A stretch of DNA of 64,000 bases, taken from NCBI RefSeq assembly GCF_014133895.1, contig NC_050730.1, positions 682,001 through 746,000 on the forward strand, given 5' to 3'. Shown here piece after piece: positions 18,436 through 27,830 of the stretch; the stretch's first letter is position 1, and each line of letters starts with the position of its first letter. The position numbers and the translations under genes were made by a program. This DNA is from Torulaspora globosa (taxonomy: Eukaryota; Ascomycota; Saccharomycetes; Saccharomycetales; Saccharomycetaceae). Under the pieces are notes generated by a model. That model ran no database searches and was not told where the DNA came from. It was given only the letters and a program-made list of their open reading frames with translations.

Positions 18436-19315
18436 ATTTTCGGATTTTGGTCTATGATCCTTCTCTATAATACCTTTTGAATGGGATGACTGTTGAATAT
18501 ATGGCAGGACAACGTGATGATAAGCAGCGACGTACTATATCATCAACTGGATAAACTAGAGCCGAGTCAAGTACTTATCTTCTTGCCTACCAGCAAGATT
18601 GGAATGGACTATGGAACAGTATGAAACTGCACAAGAAATATAGGTGAAGTCAAGACCGATTTGATCCCTTGACAGTATGACGTTTAACTGCCCACTTTAA
18701 TAGACGTAGATAGATTGAGTCGACTTGAATGGTTTCCATGAGGGGAAAAGAGCAGATTAAAAGAAATCTTCGCACGCTCAAGGTTTCGCGTACAAACCGC
18801 CGCAGCTCGCGAATAAGTTTGACAGCTTTTTTTTTTTCTGTTTTGTTCCTAGCTTCTGATCGCCAATTTTCTGCCTTAGTGCCTATCGCTGTGACAGAAG
18901 CATGAAGGAAGAAACGGTGCGACGAGCAAAGGGTACATGTGAACGATAGCTGCGGGTCTTGGTGGCCACATTTGAATGCAAGCCCTCAAAGTGGCTAATG
19001 TCATGGGAAGAGTCATCACATTAATGGGCTTATTCCAGAGAATGTTGGCTAAGTGAATGGTTTTTCCGGATTATCTTCGTTTTCCGCGAATCCGCGTGCC
19101 GGGGATAATACTGCGCTCTTTTCTCAGAGCCAAAGGGATTGATAGCTTTTGGTGCATGCTGCACTAAAAATTCGTTGTTGGACGTTCTATGCGAGTACGG
19201 GGAAGGTTTGGCCGTAGTGATTGGTGGTGAGGTTTCACGGTTGTTGATGACAAATTAGTCTTGTATTTCCGCCAGAGCGGTTTTAAGAAGGAAGATCCGA
19301 AGCTCAAGCCTAGAG
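18436..19315. other. Long gene-free region upstream of CUP9
   Basis: About 880 bp without a credible ORF. It is the 5' region of CUP9 and the 3' flank of the arrestin gene. A T13 run lies near 18827-18838. I recognise no other element. A long upstream region fits a regulated transcription factor gene. Confidence 0.5.
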
Positions 19316-20992
19316 CTAGCTGCCGCTGTCTGAAGTCCAATATTTGGGTGGTTCTATACTGTCGCCATGATGATAAGCAGGAGGGTCGTCTATAAATGAA
19401 AGATCTGTTGGCGTTGTGTCTTTATTGTACGGTGGTAAGGATAAATTATTCGCCATATCTTGGTCCACCAGAAGGACGGGCATCTTGAGGCTGAGACAAG
19501 CCGTTTGTCGTGTGGATGATTCGCCATCGTCCGACCCAGGGTTCTCATCATCGGCGAGCTTTATTTTGATCACAATGGTGTGACAAATCTTCAACCTAGC
19601 TCTGCCCTGGAACTTCGTATTCATCTCGCAGTAGAAGGGTTTCAGCCAATTTTTGCAACGGAATTTCTTATCGTTAGGCGGTATTTTCAAGTTATCCACT
19701 TCATAATATTGAAACGATTCGTTTTGCTTCAGCACTTCCGCATCTGATTCGACATCTATCTGGTACAGTTCAACCTCGTTTCTGCTTGCATAAGTCGTTG
19801 GTAGGAGTTCGAGCGTCTTGGAGTTTACACACGGTATCGAGATCGACTGTGCTAGGCAGATAGAGATGTGTTTGATCTTTCCCATGGAATGGCGTTCCTT
19901 CATCAAACCGAGGCTAACGCCGAACGGCACGTCCATCTCCATTAGCCTTGAGTTCAACATCACATTATAAGTTAGTTGGTACTTATCCCAGTACCCTTGC
20001 AATGAAACAGATTCGTGCTTCAAATTCATGTCAGCCGAGGACAAAATCCTCTTCACGTTTACTTCATCAGTTAATAGTACAGTATCAAATGTCGGCGGAT
20101 TCGAATTTAGGGACTTTGCCACGCGTAAGACACTCTCCACCCTGTAGAAGGTTTTCCCAAAATACGACAAAGTACTTGCCGGGAAGTCAATCAAATGGAA
20201 CGAGAAAGGAAATTCGTAGGTACCGAAGGAAAAATATCGACTCCCATCGCTCGACAGTAGATCCACCTCGATATCCTTGTAAGGTAGCATGTGAGCATTC
20301 TCGTGTGGCTCATCCTTGCACAGCTTGACCGTTCTCTTACCAGCGCAATTCTCTTTCTTGTCTGGATCAACCATGCAGACGTACTGGTGAATAAAGCACT
20401 TCAACTTTACACGATGCGATTCAATGTAAATTGCATTCTTCGTGTTCGTTACGACCATTCTGATTTTGCCGCTGATGGTGACACCAAAATCGCTTTGCAA
20501 ACTCCCTCTTCGATCAGGAACCAGAGCAATGGACGGATCGGCAAATATCGGTGATGATCTAGATGGTGACAAATGATTCTCACCTCGAATACACAAATCC
20601 GCCAAATAAACATCTTTGCTCATCGGATCAATACAAAGCTCAATCAAGAATCCATGGTCTTTATTCAAGCTTTTGGTATTGTAAGGGTTTGTACCAATCT
20701 CCAAGGGATTGTAAAAGAACTCAAACTGCCCTGAATCGTTCCTGATTGTCGTGCCGCCATGCTTCAAATTTCTCAATCGAATCAACTTTTTTGGTTTTCC
20801 TGACGGGCAATCGGCATCTACCGTGTCTGCCGATATGGAATTCGATCCTATGCTGCCAATCGAGGATCCCGAGAACCTTCTCCATCTGCATGTCTTGACC
20901 CCAGAACTCGCCGACGATTGCGATGATCCCGTGCCGCTTCCAATAGACAGAGATCTGATGGTCCTTCCGCAAAATTTGATACTATCCACCAT
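19316..20992 (-). CDS. Alpha-arrestin-related trafficking adaptor (unassigned)
   Basis: A 558-residue protein with an arrestin-N type segment (FGTYEFPFSFHLIDFPASTLSYFG, written here only as a location near residues 250-275) and an arrestin-C part that ends near 500. The tail carries three potential WW-binding PY motifs: LPPY (~519), PPAY (~537) and PPKY (~548). Such proteins recruit the Rsp5 ubiquitin ligase to plasma-membrane transporters for endocytosis. The N-terminus is Ser/Gly-rich. I cannot match it to a specific S. cerevisiae ART by sequence or by position, so no symbol is given. Confidence 0.75.
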   Translation of the reverse strand: MVDSIKFCGRTIRSLSIGSGTGSSQSSASSGVKTCRWRRFSGSSIGSIGSNSISADTVDADCPSGKPKKLIRLRNLKHGGTTIRNDSGQFEFFYNPLEIGTNPYNTKSLNKDHGFLIELCIDPMSKDVYLADLCIRGENHLSPSRSSPIFADPSIALVPDRRGSLQSDFGVTISGKIRMVVTNTKNAIYIESHRVKLKCFIHQYVCMVDPDKKENCAGKRTVKLCKDEPHENAHMLPYKDIEVDLLSSDGSRYFSFGTYEFPFSFHLIDFPASTLSYFGKTFYRVESVLRVAKSLNSNPPTFDTVLLTDEVNVKRILSSADMNLKHESVSLQGYWDKYQLTYNVMLNSRLMEMDVPFGVSLGLMKERHSMGKIKHISICLAQSISIPCVNSKTLELLPTTYASRNEVELYQIDVESDAEVLKQNESFQYYEVDNLKIPPNDKKFRCKNWLKPFYCEMNTKFQGRARLKICHTIVIKIKLADDENPGSDDGESSTRQTACLSLKMPVLLVDQDMANNLSLPPYNKDTTPTDLSFIDDPPAYHHGDSIEPPKYWTSDSGS

Positions 20993-21488
20993 CTCACAAC
21001 CACCTCTGCAGAATCCTACGTATCTATACGACTTTTACATAACCAACTCCTGTACTCTTTGATTTAACCTTTAAAGATGCTTGGCAAGGGTCCATCTCGA
21101 TCGAATGCCTGTCACGAAAGGCTGAGTCCGTTTTTGTGTCACAAAACCACAAAAACCAAAAAAATTTAGGGGTGGCCTTAAGGAATAAGCCCTAATTTCA
21201 AATCAACACAAGCCCTAATGATACGTACACAATGATATAGTTTCTCAATATGGATTTCTTTTTTCTTACTTCCCCCCCTTTGTTTGTTGACCAGATTAGA
21301 GCTAGTTTAACTACATAACATACTAAAGACAGGGAACACTTACTCGATTAAAAGCGGACTAAGGATTGTATTATACTTTGTTGGCTGTGCCGGATATATT
21401 GTTTGCTTCACTTGGTTAAATTAATGCAGAAGGGCTTTAAAGCATAGTTCAAGATAACAAAAAAATATTGAAGACAAAGTAATCTAGA
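20993..21488. other. Divergent promoter region, arrestin / YPL229W-like gene
   Basis: About 500 bp without a gene. It contains C7 at ~21271-21278, reading AGGGG on the minus strand (STRE-like), and A/T-rich tracts near 21140-21250. No other element recognised. Confidence 0.4.
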
Positions 21489-21947
21489 ATGGCATTCAAC
21501 ACTCCTCCTTCGCAATCTGAATATATCAGTATTAATAATTTCAATCAATTTCCCGTGGATTTGCGAGAGCCGCAGCAACAGCAACTACCAGCGAGCCCCC
21601 CACCGTTCAATTCTCCATTAGTCTATGACAATAACGGTCCTTCTTCGTCTGGAAGCAGTAGTGGCAGTAGTTTGGATTTTGACACATTGAAATACAAGAA
21701 TGACATTTCCAAATCATTCGAGGATGATTTGTTCTACTGTCCAAGATCTTTACTGTCCGAACAGGAGCAGTTGAACTGTGAAAAAGTGGATCTATACATG
21801 GCAAAACAGCTGAGAGAATATCAGCTGGCTCTGCAACAGCATTCTCTGCATTCATCATCGCCAAATTCAAGCCTCGCCAGGCCCAAATTCAATCCGTATA
21901 CGTCTCAAAGTTTTAGCCCCGCTCCCAGTAATGGCGCGATCAGGTGA
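21489..21947 (+). CDS. YPL229W/YMR181C-like small protein of unknown function
   Basis: A 152-residue hydrophilic protein, Ser/Pro/Gln-rich at both ends, with a core FEDDLFYCPRSLLSEQEQLNC followed by a helical segment ending REYQLALQQHS. It lies directly upstream of, and parallel to, CET1. In S. cerevisiae YPL229W occupies that place beside CET1 and its duplicate YMR181C (154 aa) lies beside CTL1. The assignment rests on position, strand and length; I know no function for the family. Confidence 0.75.
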   Translation: MAFNTPPSQSEYISINNFNQFPVDLREPQQQQLPASPPPFNSPLVYDNNGPSSSGSSSGSSLDFDTLKYKNDISKSFEDDLFYCPRSLLSEQEQLNCEKVDLYMAKQLREYQLALQQHSLHSSSPNSSLARPKFNPYTSQSFSPAPSNGAIR

Positions 21948-22421
21948 GCGGAGGAACTATTTTAATTACTTCCAGGTTTGGGGATGTACGTGTTATCTGT
22001 GAGGGGAACAGAGATAACATTGGGTTCGGTGAAGGTCTTTTCTATGTTGTATATTTTATTTTATCCATTTGAATTTTGATAACTAGTTGTATTATTTTAA
22101 CCACTATCATATTAACAAGCAACGGTCACGCGGTAAAGAGAAAGATGAAGACCCACAAGGCTGCTTTACCTGGCATACTACAGGGCTTGTGGTGAGAATG
22201 ATGTCGAGAACGCGGTTTAGATGAGCCAGTCGGACCCAATTGACAGTGGCCATTGCAGTTGTTAGTCTTTTGATTCATCACTAAGACGTGTAGAGTGACT
22301 CGGTTCTTCATAGTAAAGGATCAACTTGCTGGTCTTGCTGGATCGATAGGCTTTGAATTCGTCATTCAAGGACGGTGGTAGCTGAACTACGCGTGTTGTA
22401 CCCGTTCAATTTACCATTGGG
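21948..22421. other. Intergenic before CET1
   Basis: About 470 bp without a credible gene. An ACGCGT hexamer (MCB core) sits at 22389-22394, 27 bp before the CET1 ATG. Nothing else recognised. Confidence 0.4.
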
Positions 22422-23849
22422 ATGACTACTGAACAGCAGAGGTTACAGACAAAACGCGCTTTGTCTTTAGAAGATCTGGTTAATCATGATGAGAGTGATG
22501 GAAAACGGCGTGCCACGGAGCCTGAAGCTCAGCAAGCAGAAGAATTTAATGACTCTGACGACTCCAATTCTTCAAGACTGGGTCCCCTAATGGATGACGA
22601 AACGGATACCGATGATGAAGTGGGAGAAAATGGAGGAGTGAATTTCAACACTGAGATGACATTTGATTATGATAAGCAGGATAGAGATTCTCCAAAGAAA
22701 AAAAATGACTCAATGGCAGCGAAGAGGAAAGAGGCCGAGGCCAATGAAGGAGCGAAAGCCTCTTTGAAGGATCAAAAGGAAGCCTCACCCGAGCCTAAAC
22801 ATGCAGCGTCGTCTGTCAACACCATCTTCGACGAGAAAGCATCTTTACAGTCCAAGAAGAATAACTTAAGAAAAGATCTGCGGATTCTTAATGAGATTGC
22901 TGCGACTTCCAAGCCAAACAAATACAAGAATGTACCAATATGGGCGCAGAAATGGAAACCGACTATCAAGGCATTGCAGAACATAGACAAAAAAGACTTC
23001 AAAATAGATAACTCGTTTCTGAACATTATACCGGATGATGACTTGACCAAGTCGGTTCAGGATTGGGTCTACGCTACGATTTACTCCATATCTCCAGATT
23101 TGCGGCCTTTGATCGAGATGGAAATGAAATTTGGTGTCATAATGGACCGAAAGACTCCTGACCGTATAAATCCACCCGTCTCCTCTCAGGCAGTTTACAC
23201 CGAGTTGGACGCTCATATGACTCCCAACATCGAGCAGCCAGTTTTTGAAGAATTGAAGAAATACCTGCGCGGTATTAGCGAGGTGAATGAGAATTCGGGC
23301 AAGTTCAGCATCATCGAGTCCCAGACAAGAGACTCGCTATACAGGGTGGGAGTCGCGACTCAGAGGCCGCGTTTCCTGAGAATGAGTACCGACATGAATA
23401 CCGGAAGAGTGGCTCAGTTCATAGAAAAAAGGAAAATTGCGCACTTGTTGCTCTTTTCACCGAAAGACAGCTATGATGTTAAGGTTTCCATCAACCTGGA
23501 AATTCCAGTTCCTGAGACTGAGCCGCCAGAAAAATACAAGGATCAAACTCCTATGAGTGAAAGACTTAAGCAACGTGTAAGTTTCATCCACAACGATTCT
23601 TGCACCAGGATAGACGTGACGAAAGTGAGCAATCAATCAAACGGGAGGAATAGTGCTCCCGAGGTAACTCATGAAATAGAACTGGAAATTAACACGCCCG
23701 CACTGCTTAGTGCCTTTGACGATATCGCGACAGATAGTAAAGTCTACGCATCTGTGATAAGAACTTTCCTAAACAACGGAACGCTTATAAGGAGGAGGCT
23801 AACTTCTCTGTCGTATGACTTATTCGAAGGTCAAAAGAAGGGCATGTAA
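22422..23849 (+). CDS. CET1: mRNA 5'-triphosphatase (capping enzyme beta subunit)
   Basis: A 475-residue protein (S. cerevisiae Cet1 549). An acidic, disordered N-terminal ~150 residues precedes the linker WAQKWKPTI, which contains the WAQKW motif that binds the guanylyltransferase Ceg1. The tunnel-fold phosphatase follows: beta-1 metal ligands E232 and E234 (EMEMKFG), FLRMSTD, HLLLFSPKDSYDVKVSIN, and the second glutamate pair E420 and E422 (ELEIN). It removes the gamma phosphate of nascent RNA as the first capping step. A single gene stands for the CET1/CTL1 pair of S. cerevisiae. Confidence 0.96.
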   Translation: MTTEQQRLQTKRALSLEDLVNHDESDGKRRATEPEAQQAEEFNDSDDSNSSRLGPLMDDETDTDDEVGENGGVNFNTEMTFDYDKQDRDSPKKKNDSMAAKRKEAEANEGAKASLKDQKEASPEPKHAASSVNTIFDEKASLQSKKNNLRKDLRILNEIAATSKPNKYKNVPIWAQKWKPTIKALQNIDKKDFKIDNSFLNIIPDDDLTKSVQDWVYATIYSISPDLRPLIEMEMKFGVIMDRKTPDRINPPVSSQAVYTELDAHMTPNIEQPVFEELKKYLRGISEVNENSGKFSIIESQTRDSLYRVGVATQRPRFLRMSTDMNTGRVAQFIEKRKIAHLLLFSPKDSYDVKVSINLEIPVPETEPPEKYKDQTPMSERLKQRVSFIHNDSCTRIDVTKVSNQSNGRNSAPEVTHEIELEINTPALLSAFDDIATDSKVYASVIRTFLNNGTLIRRRLTSLSYDLFEGQKKGM

Positions 23850-23904
23850 AAATGCGGCAGCTGGAAAGAATTGATGCGGGTTGTACTAATACAAAAAAAT
23901 CTAT

Positions 23905-24933
23905 TTAGTGCCACGAGGCACTCTCTAGTCTATCCCTGTAGATGCCAAGAACATATGCCATTCTTATAACCACCAGGTCCTTTGCCATATTGATGCTATC
24001 TCTGGCGAGATCCATCTTGGAACCGCCAACCTCATGCCACGAGATCGATACTTCCGCGATCGGTATTGATTTCCGGATAGCGAGCATTAGAATCTCCACA
24101 TCAAAAATCCAGCCCTCGGTGTGTAGGTAGGGGAAGATTTCGACGATCGCCTGTTTGTTGAATAACTTAAAACCACACTGTGTATCTTTAATTGACCTTA
24201 TCCCAAACACAAATACCAGAGTATGCAACCCATACATTAGCAGATTCCTAATAAATGATCTCTTAACGACAGCATCGGTATTCACCATATGAGCTCGCGA
24301 TCCAATCGCGACCGCAGCCTTGTTTGATGATGTTGATGTCTGTTCCAGTCGTTGTAAAGCCTCCAGTAGGTTTTCGACATCGCTAAAATTACTAGCACCA
24401 TCCGCGTCAGCGAAAAGACCATACGAACCGCGAATATGCAATAAACCCTGTCTAACAGCGCCGCCCTTGCCTCTATTCTTCTTTAGTTTAATTACTCTCA
24501 ATTGGTCCGCATCTAGCTTGAAGTTTCGGTGAGACAATTCTAAGCAGTAGTCTGCCGTTCCATCTGAAGAACCGTCATCCACAATAATTATTTCCCATCT
24601 GCCTGGCATCGACTTCTTCAAGTATTTAATGGCTTCAGTCAACATTACCAATATTCTACTCGTCTCATTATAACTAGGAACAACAACTGATAGCAGAACA
24701 TTATCATTTTCCTCAACCGGCTCGTCAGTAACTTTAGGAAGTAATTTCTTCAATACCAAACCCTGCTTGTCAGCTGTTTGATACTGCAGCTCCTCTGGAA
24801 AAGGTGGTCTAGGCGTGTGAGACAGCAATTTAATGACGGTATACACAGAAGCGACAGCGACAACCACAATGGAGACCAGTAGAGTTCTCAATTCAACATC
24901 TTGCAAGCGTACACCAGCTGATTTCGAGGCCAT
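23905..24933 (-). CDS. ALG5: Dolichyl-phosphate beta-glucosyltransferase
   Basis: A 342-residue GT2-family enzyme (S. cerevisiae Alg5 334). One N-terminal membrane segment (LLVSIVVVAVASVYTVIKLL, ~18-37) is followed by the GT-A domain with VVVPSYNE, VDDGSSDGT and the metal-binding DADGA motif. It makes dolichyl-phosphate-glucose at the ER for the outer glucoses of the N-glycan precursor. It is convergent with CET1, as YPL227C is with YPL228W in S. cerevisiae. Confidence 0.96.
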   Translation of the reverse strand: MASKSAGVRLQDVELRTLLVSIVVVAVASVYTVIKLLSHTPRPPFPEELQYQTADKQGLVLKKLLPKVTDEPVEENDNVLLSVVVPSYNETSRILVMLTEAIKYLKKSMPGRWEIIIVDDGSSDGTADYCLELSHRNFKLDADQLRVIKLKKNRGKGGAVRQGLLHIRGSYGLFADADGASNFSDVENLLEALQRLEQTSTSSNKAAVAIGSRAHMVNTDAVVKRSFIRNLLMYGLHTLVFVFGIRSIKDTQCGFKLFNKQAIVEIFPYLHTEGWIFDVEILMLAIRKSIPIAEVSISWHEVGGSKMDLARDSINMAKDLVVIRMAYVLGIYRDRLESASWH

Positions 24934-25066
24934 TGAAGTTTATTTAGCCAGCTAACTTGTCTAAGATAATTCGATCCACTTCATTGACACTAACCATTTA
25001 AACCTGACGCCCAGCTTGACAGCTTTCAATTTGGCTACGTGTTGAGCCTCGAGGATTGGCGTTTAT

Positions 25067-25072
25067 CACGTG
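25067..25072. promoter_or_regulatory. CACGTG site upstream of ALG5
   Basis: ATCACGTGTG in the interval between the SPT21 stop and the ALG5 start, about 135 bp before the ALG5 ATG. Cbf1-type motif; match only. Confidence 0.35.
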
Positions 25073-25151
25073 TGGTACGTTGGTAAATGCTATTAAATAA
25101 TGACGAGAAATGCTATAAAATGGGCAAGCTGGCGATGAGTATCTATCAGGC

Positions 25152-27152
25152 CTAGGACTTTGTATTATCGTTGGAATAATTCTCATACTGGGTTGCAGGC
25201 GTAGAGTCAGCATCGTTGTTGACGTTTGGCCGAGACCGTATGAATGATGAGAAAAGATCGTGTCCGTCGTCGGTGCTGGGAAGTTCATCTTGATAATTGA
25301 ACGCTGTTGCGGGAGAAGAAGGCATCACTCTTTGTCTTTTTACATTGGCATTTATTCCATCTTCATCATCTCCGCAGTCGTCGCGGCCATCGAATTCATT
25401 AACCGAAGGCGGCGAAGAAGGTGTGGCGGCCGCTTTAGATAGACTATCCTTGTTTCCTGGGGCTCCGAGTTCCTGACACGAAGAGGATAGCTGGATTACT
25501 ATTGGTGGCTCTTCATCGCGTGCATCAGCAAACTGGTTGTTCAGACCATTCTTGGAGTTGGGCTCTGCTTTCATCTGATGGCTAAGCAGGGGGAGTCTGC
25601 GAAGCTGTTCGTGGCACGAGACCAGTCGGGTTGTCGAGCGTTCGTTCAGTTCCATCAAAGGCATCGATAAAGTGTCTATGGGAGATGTTCTATCGATATC
25701 ACTTGTTAGTTTAGCTTGCTCTTCATCATCTGCATTTTCTATCGAAATGGTGTTACAGGTATTTGGATCTTTTGGCGTGGTACCGGAAGGCTTCGTCCCC
25801 TGCTCGGGCAGCACGTTAAGATTCAAGGAGGGCGAGTTGAATGGATTGAAGTCACCGAACCATTCTAGATCGCTTCTTGTGTTAATGTCGGCGAAGGGCA
25901 GCAAATCGAGGTCGAAGCCTTCGTTAACATTATGCAGTGGTGGTTGATTTTCTTTGTTTTCTTCAGTAGGAGTTAAATCTTTCCCCTTCTCGTCGGACTG
26001 AGCGGTCAGCAGGTCATTAATAATGGAATCGTCCTCATCAGCCGCCACGGAAACATTCTCGTCACAAACTGAGCCAGACCGCTGTCGTTTCTTGGGGTTC
26101 TCCTTTGGAGTTGACTCTTTCGTCTCAGTGGGGGAGACCGGAATGCTTGCCATGGTATTAAACCTGCGGGCCTTGGCCGCTAGTGGTTTCCTAGCGGCTT
26201 GCTGGGCCCTAGACTGCGGTTGATCGTTCGATTTCTTCTTGTTGAGCATGAAATCGAATCTTTTGCTCACCGAATCGTCGACTTTGAATCTCTGTATAGT
26301 GTTGTCTTGCTGCAGAGCGTTTACCTGATATGCGAGGGGCTGTTGGCTGCTTTGCTGATTTGCGTCTGTCTTTCTATCGGCCAAGTAAATCTTGTGGGCG
26401 ATCGAGTTTGCAGGAAATGCTGTGTTGGGTGCCTGCTTGGGGTTCCAGATCGGCAAGGATTGCGTCCTCTCAGCTTTCTGAGCAGGTGTCTGATTCATCT
26501 GACGTTTTATCACGGTGTTCTTTACAGCTCGTATCTTGCCTGGACGAGCGGCATTGTTTGATTTTGTATGCGACGCTGTGCCACTCGGCCTCCTGCACTC
26601 TTTCTGAGTCATCACCCTGATGAACCTCAGTTTCACTTCCAGTGTGTTCGACGATCCGTAATCCTGCGTGTTCTTGGCCGCCATGTTGCTGTATGATCTT
26701 TTTAAAAGTGCTGCAAAGTTGGAACAAACTCTTCCCGTCACTAGAAAAGACTCGTCTTCGTCATACTCCTCGCTTTGGCCCATTTCTTCTCCCAGCTGTT
26801 CTCGAAGCTTGAGCCGTATCTGAGAGAGCAGCCCGAGACTTACCAACGGCTCATCAACCTCGCATATATCCCTATAGTACACGTTATAGTCATGACCGCT
26901 TTTCGCCACGTTATGATTCAGAAGCTCTGGCGAGTTCAAATATATCTCTTGGAGCACGGGCGACAGGTCAACCGCCCCAACCGTGAAGCTTGCCGAATCA
27001 TTTTCGTTACACGACGACGGATGCGGTATGCTGACCACCATCACCCGCTGCGGCTTCTTAGAACGGGCTAAATAAGTACCGCTCGTCCCATCGTCCAAGG
27101 TATACAGAATTTTCAAGTTCATATGAGACGCCTCTGTCATAGCTGCTTCCAT
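25152..27152 (-). CDS. SPT21: Spt21-like regulator of histone gene transcription
   Basis: A 666-residue protein (S. cerevisiae Spt21 758). A conserved N-terminal domain of ~170 residues begins MNLKILYTLDDG and includes YNVYYRDICEVDEPLVSLGLLS (near 105-127) and the block ending VKLRFIRVMTQKECRRP. The remainder is disordered and Ser/Asn/acidic. It lies next to the CET1/CTL1 block, as SPT21 lies next to CTL1 (YMR180C). Spt21 with Spt10 activates histone genes in S phase. Possible starts are M1, M5 and M11; M11 lies where the conserved domain begins. The promoter holds an MCB cluster. Confidence 0.82.
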   Translation of the reverse strand: MEAAMTEASHMNLKILYTLDDGTSGTYLARSKKPQRVMVVSIPHPSSCNENDSASFTVGAVDLSPVLQEIYLNSPELLNHNVAKSGHDYNVYYRDICEVDEPLVSLGLLSQIRLKLREQLGEEMGQSEEYDEDESFLVTGRVCSNFAALLKRSYSNMAAKNTQDYGSSNTLEVKLRFIRVMTQKECRRPSGTASHTKSNNAARPGKIRAVKNTVIKRQMNQTPAQKAERTQSLPIWNPKQAPNTAFPANSIAHKIYLADRKTDANQQSSQQPLAYQVNALQQDNTIQRFKVDDSVSKRFDFMLNKKKSNDQPQSRAQQAARKPLAAKARRFNTMASIPVSPTETKESTPKENPKKRQRSGSVCDENVSVAADEDDSIINDLLTAQSDEKGKDLTPTEENKENQPPLHNVNEGFDLDLLPFADINTRSDLEWFGDFNPFNSPSLNLNVLPEQGTKPSGTTPKDPNTCNTISIENADDEEQAKLTSDIDRTSPIDTLSMPLMELNERSTTRLVSCHEQLRRLPLLSHQMKAEPNSKNGLNNQFADARDEEPPIVIQLSSSCQELGAPGNKDSLSKAAATPSSPPSVNEFDGRDDCGDDEDGINANVKRQRVMPSSPATAFNYQDELPSTDDGHDLFSSFIRSRPNVNNDADSTPATQYENYSNDNTKS

Positions 27153-27345
27153 TCACAAACAGACCCCTTCCTATAACCCACTCTGAAGGCCTAGCTTCAC
27201 TCCAAAGCACGATTCCAACTCCAAAAGCGAACTTGAACGATTAGCGGATAGTCCAATACCGTCGACGTGAAGTACCGACCGCAAGAGTAGCCATCACTGG
27301 CTTTATTATCAATGACACTCTTTGGCTCAGCTATTGCAGCGGAAG

Positions 27346-27382
27346 ACGCGTCGCGTAATCCTTACGCGTCCTCTTCTCGCGT
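27346..27382. promoter_or_regulatory. MCB (Mbp1-Swi6) cluster, SPT21/NEW1 divergent promoter
   Basis: ACGCGT at 27346-27351, directly extended by CGCGT, a second ACGCGT at 27364-27369, and CGCGTC at ~27378. Three or four MCB cores within 37 bp about 200 bp upstream of SPT21 is a strong G1/S signature. The other gene, NEW1, starts ~450 bp away, so SPT21 is the likely target. Confidence 0.65.
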
Positions 27383-27693
27383 CTGCTCCCGAAAGAGGCC
27401 AAAGAGCCAGCTGCACTTCAACTTGCTTTACGAGCGAAACAAGACGGGATTTCAACTACACTAGCAAACGAGGCCAGACTAGCCGGTACTGGCACCCGGT
27501 AGCGACGTGACGCGGCCAGTTGGTGTTGCATGATCGGGCGGCTCGGACCACCGAGAGAAGCTGGCAAACCATCTTTATGTCCCCAACGGTGGCTCTACAA
27601 GTGTCAATGGCGTCCGACCCAGCTGAGATGAGCTATTAGGAGCGGCCAGCAGCGCATTCGAGATTCTATCTGCTTAAATAGTAGGGCGATGAG

Positions 27694-27703
27694 GTCACGT
27701 GAC
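27694..27703. promoter_or_regulatory. Palindromic Cbf1-type site upstream of NEW1
   Basis: GTCACGTGAC, a perfect 10-bp palindrome matching the best Cbf1 site, 128 bp before the NEW1 ATG. Motif match only. Confidence 0.45.
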
Positions 27704-27830
27704 ATTAAATCGACCACTATACTGATAGTGGGAAAAATTTGCAATATATGCTGTGCAGTTGCAACTCTCTAGTCATCTCTGCTTAACGGTCCAGTGGGTC
27801 TGTCATTCGGGAAGCTAGAGCAGGGAAAAT

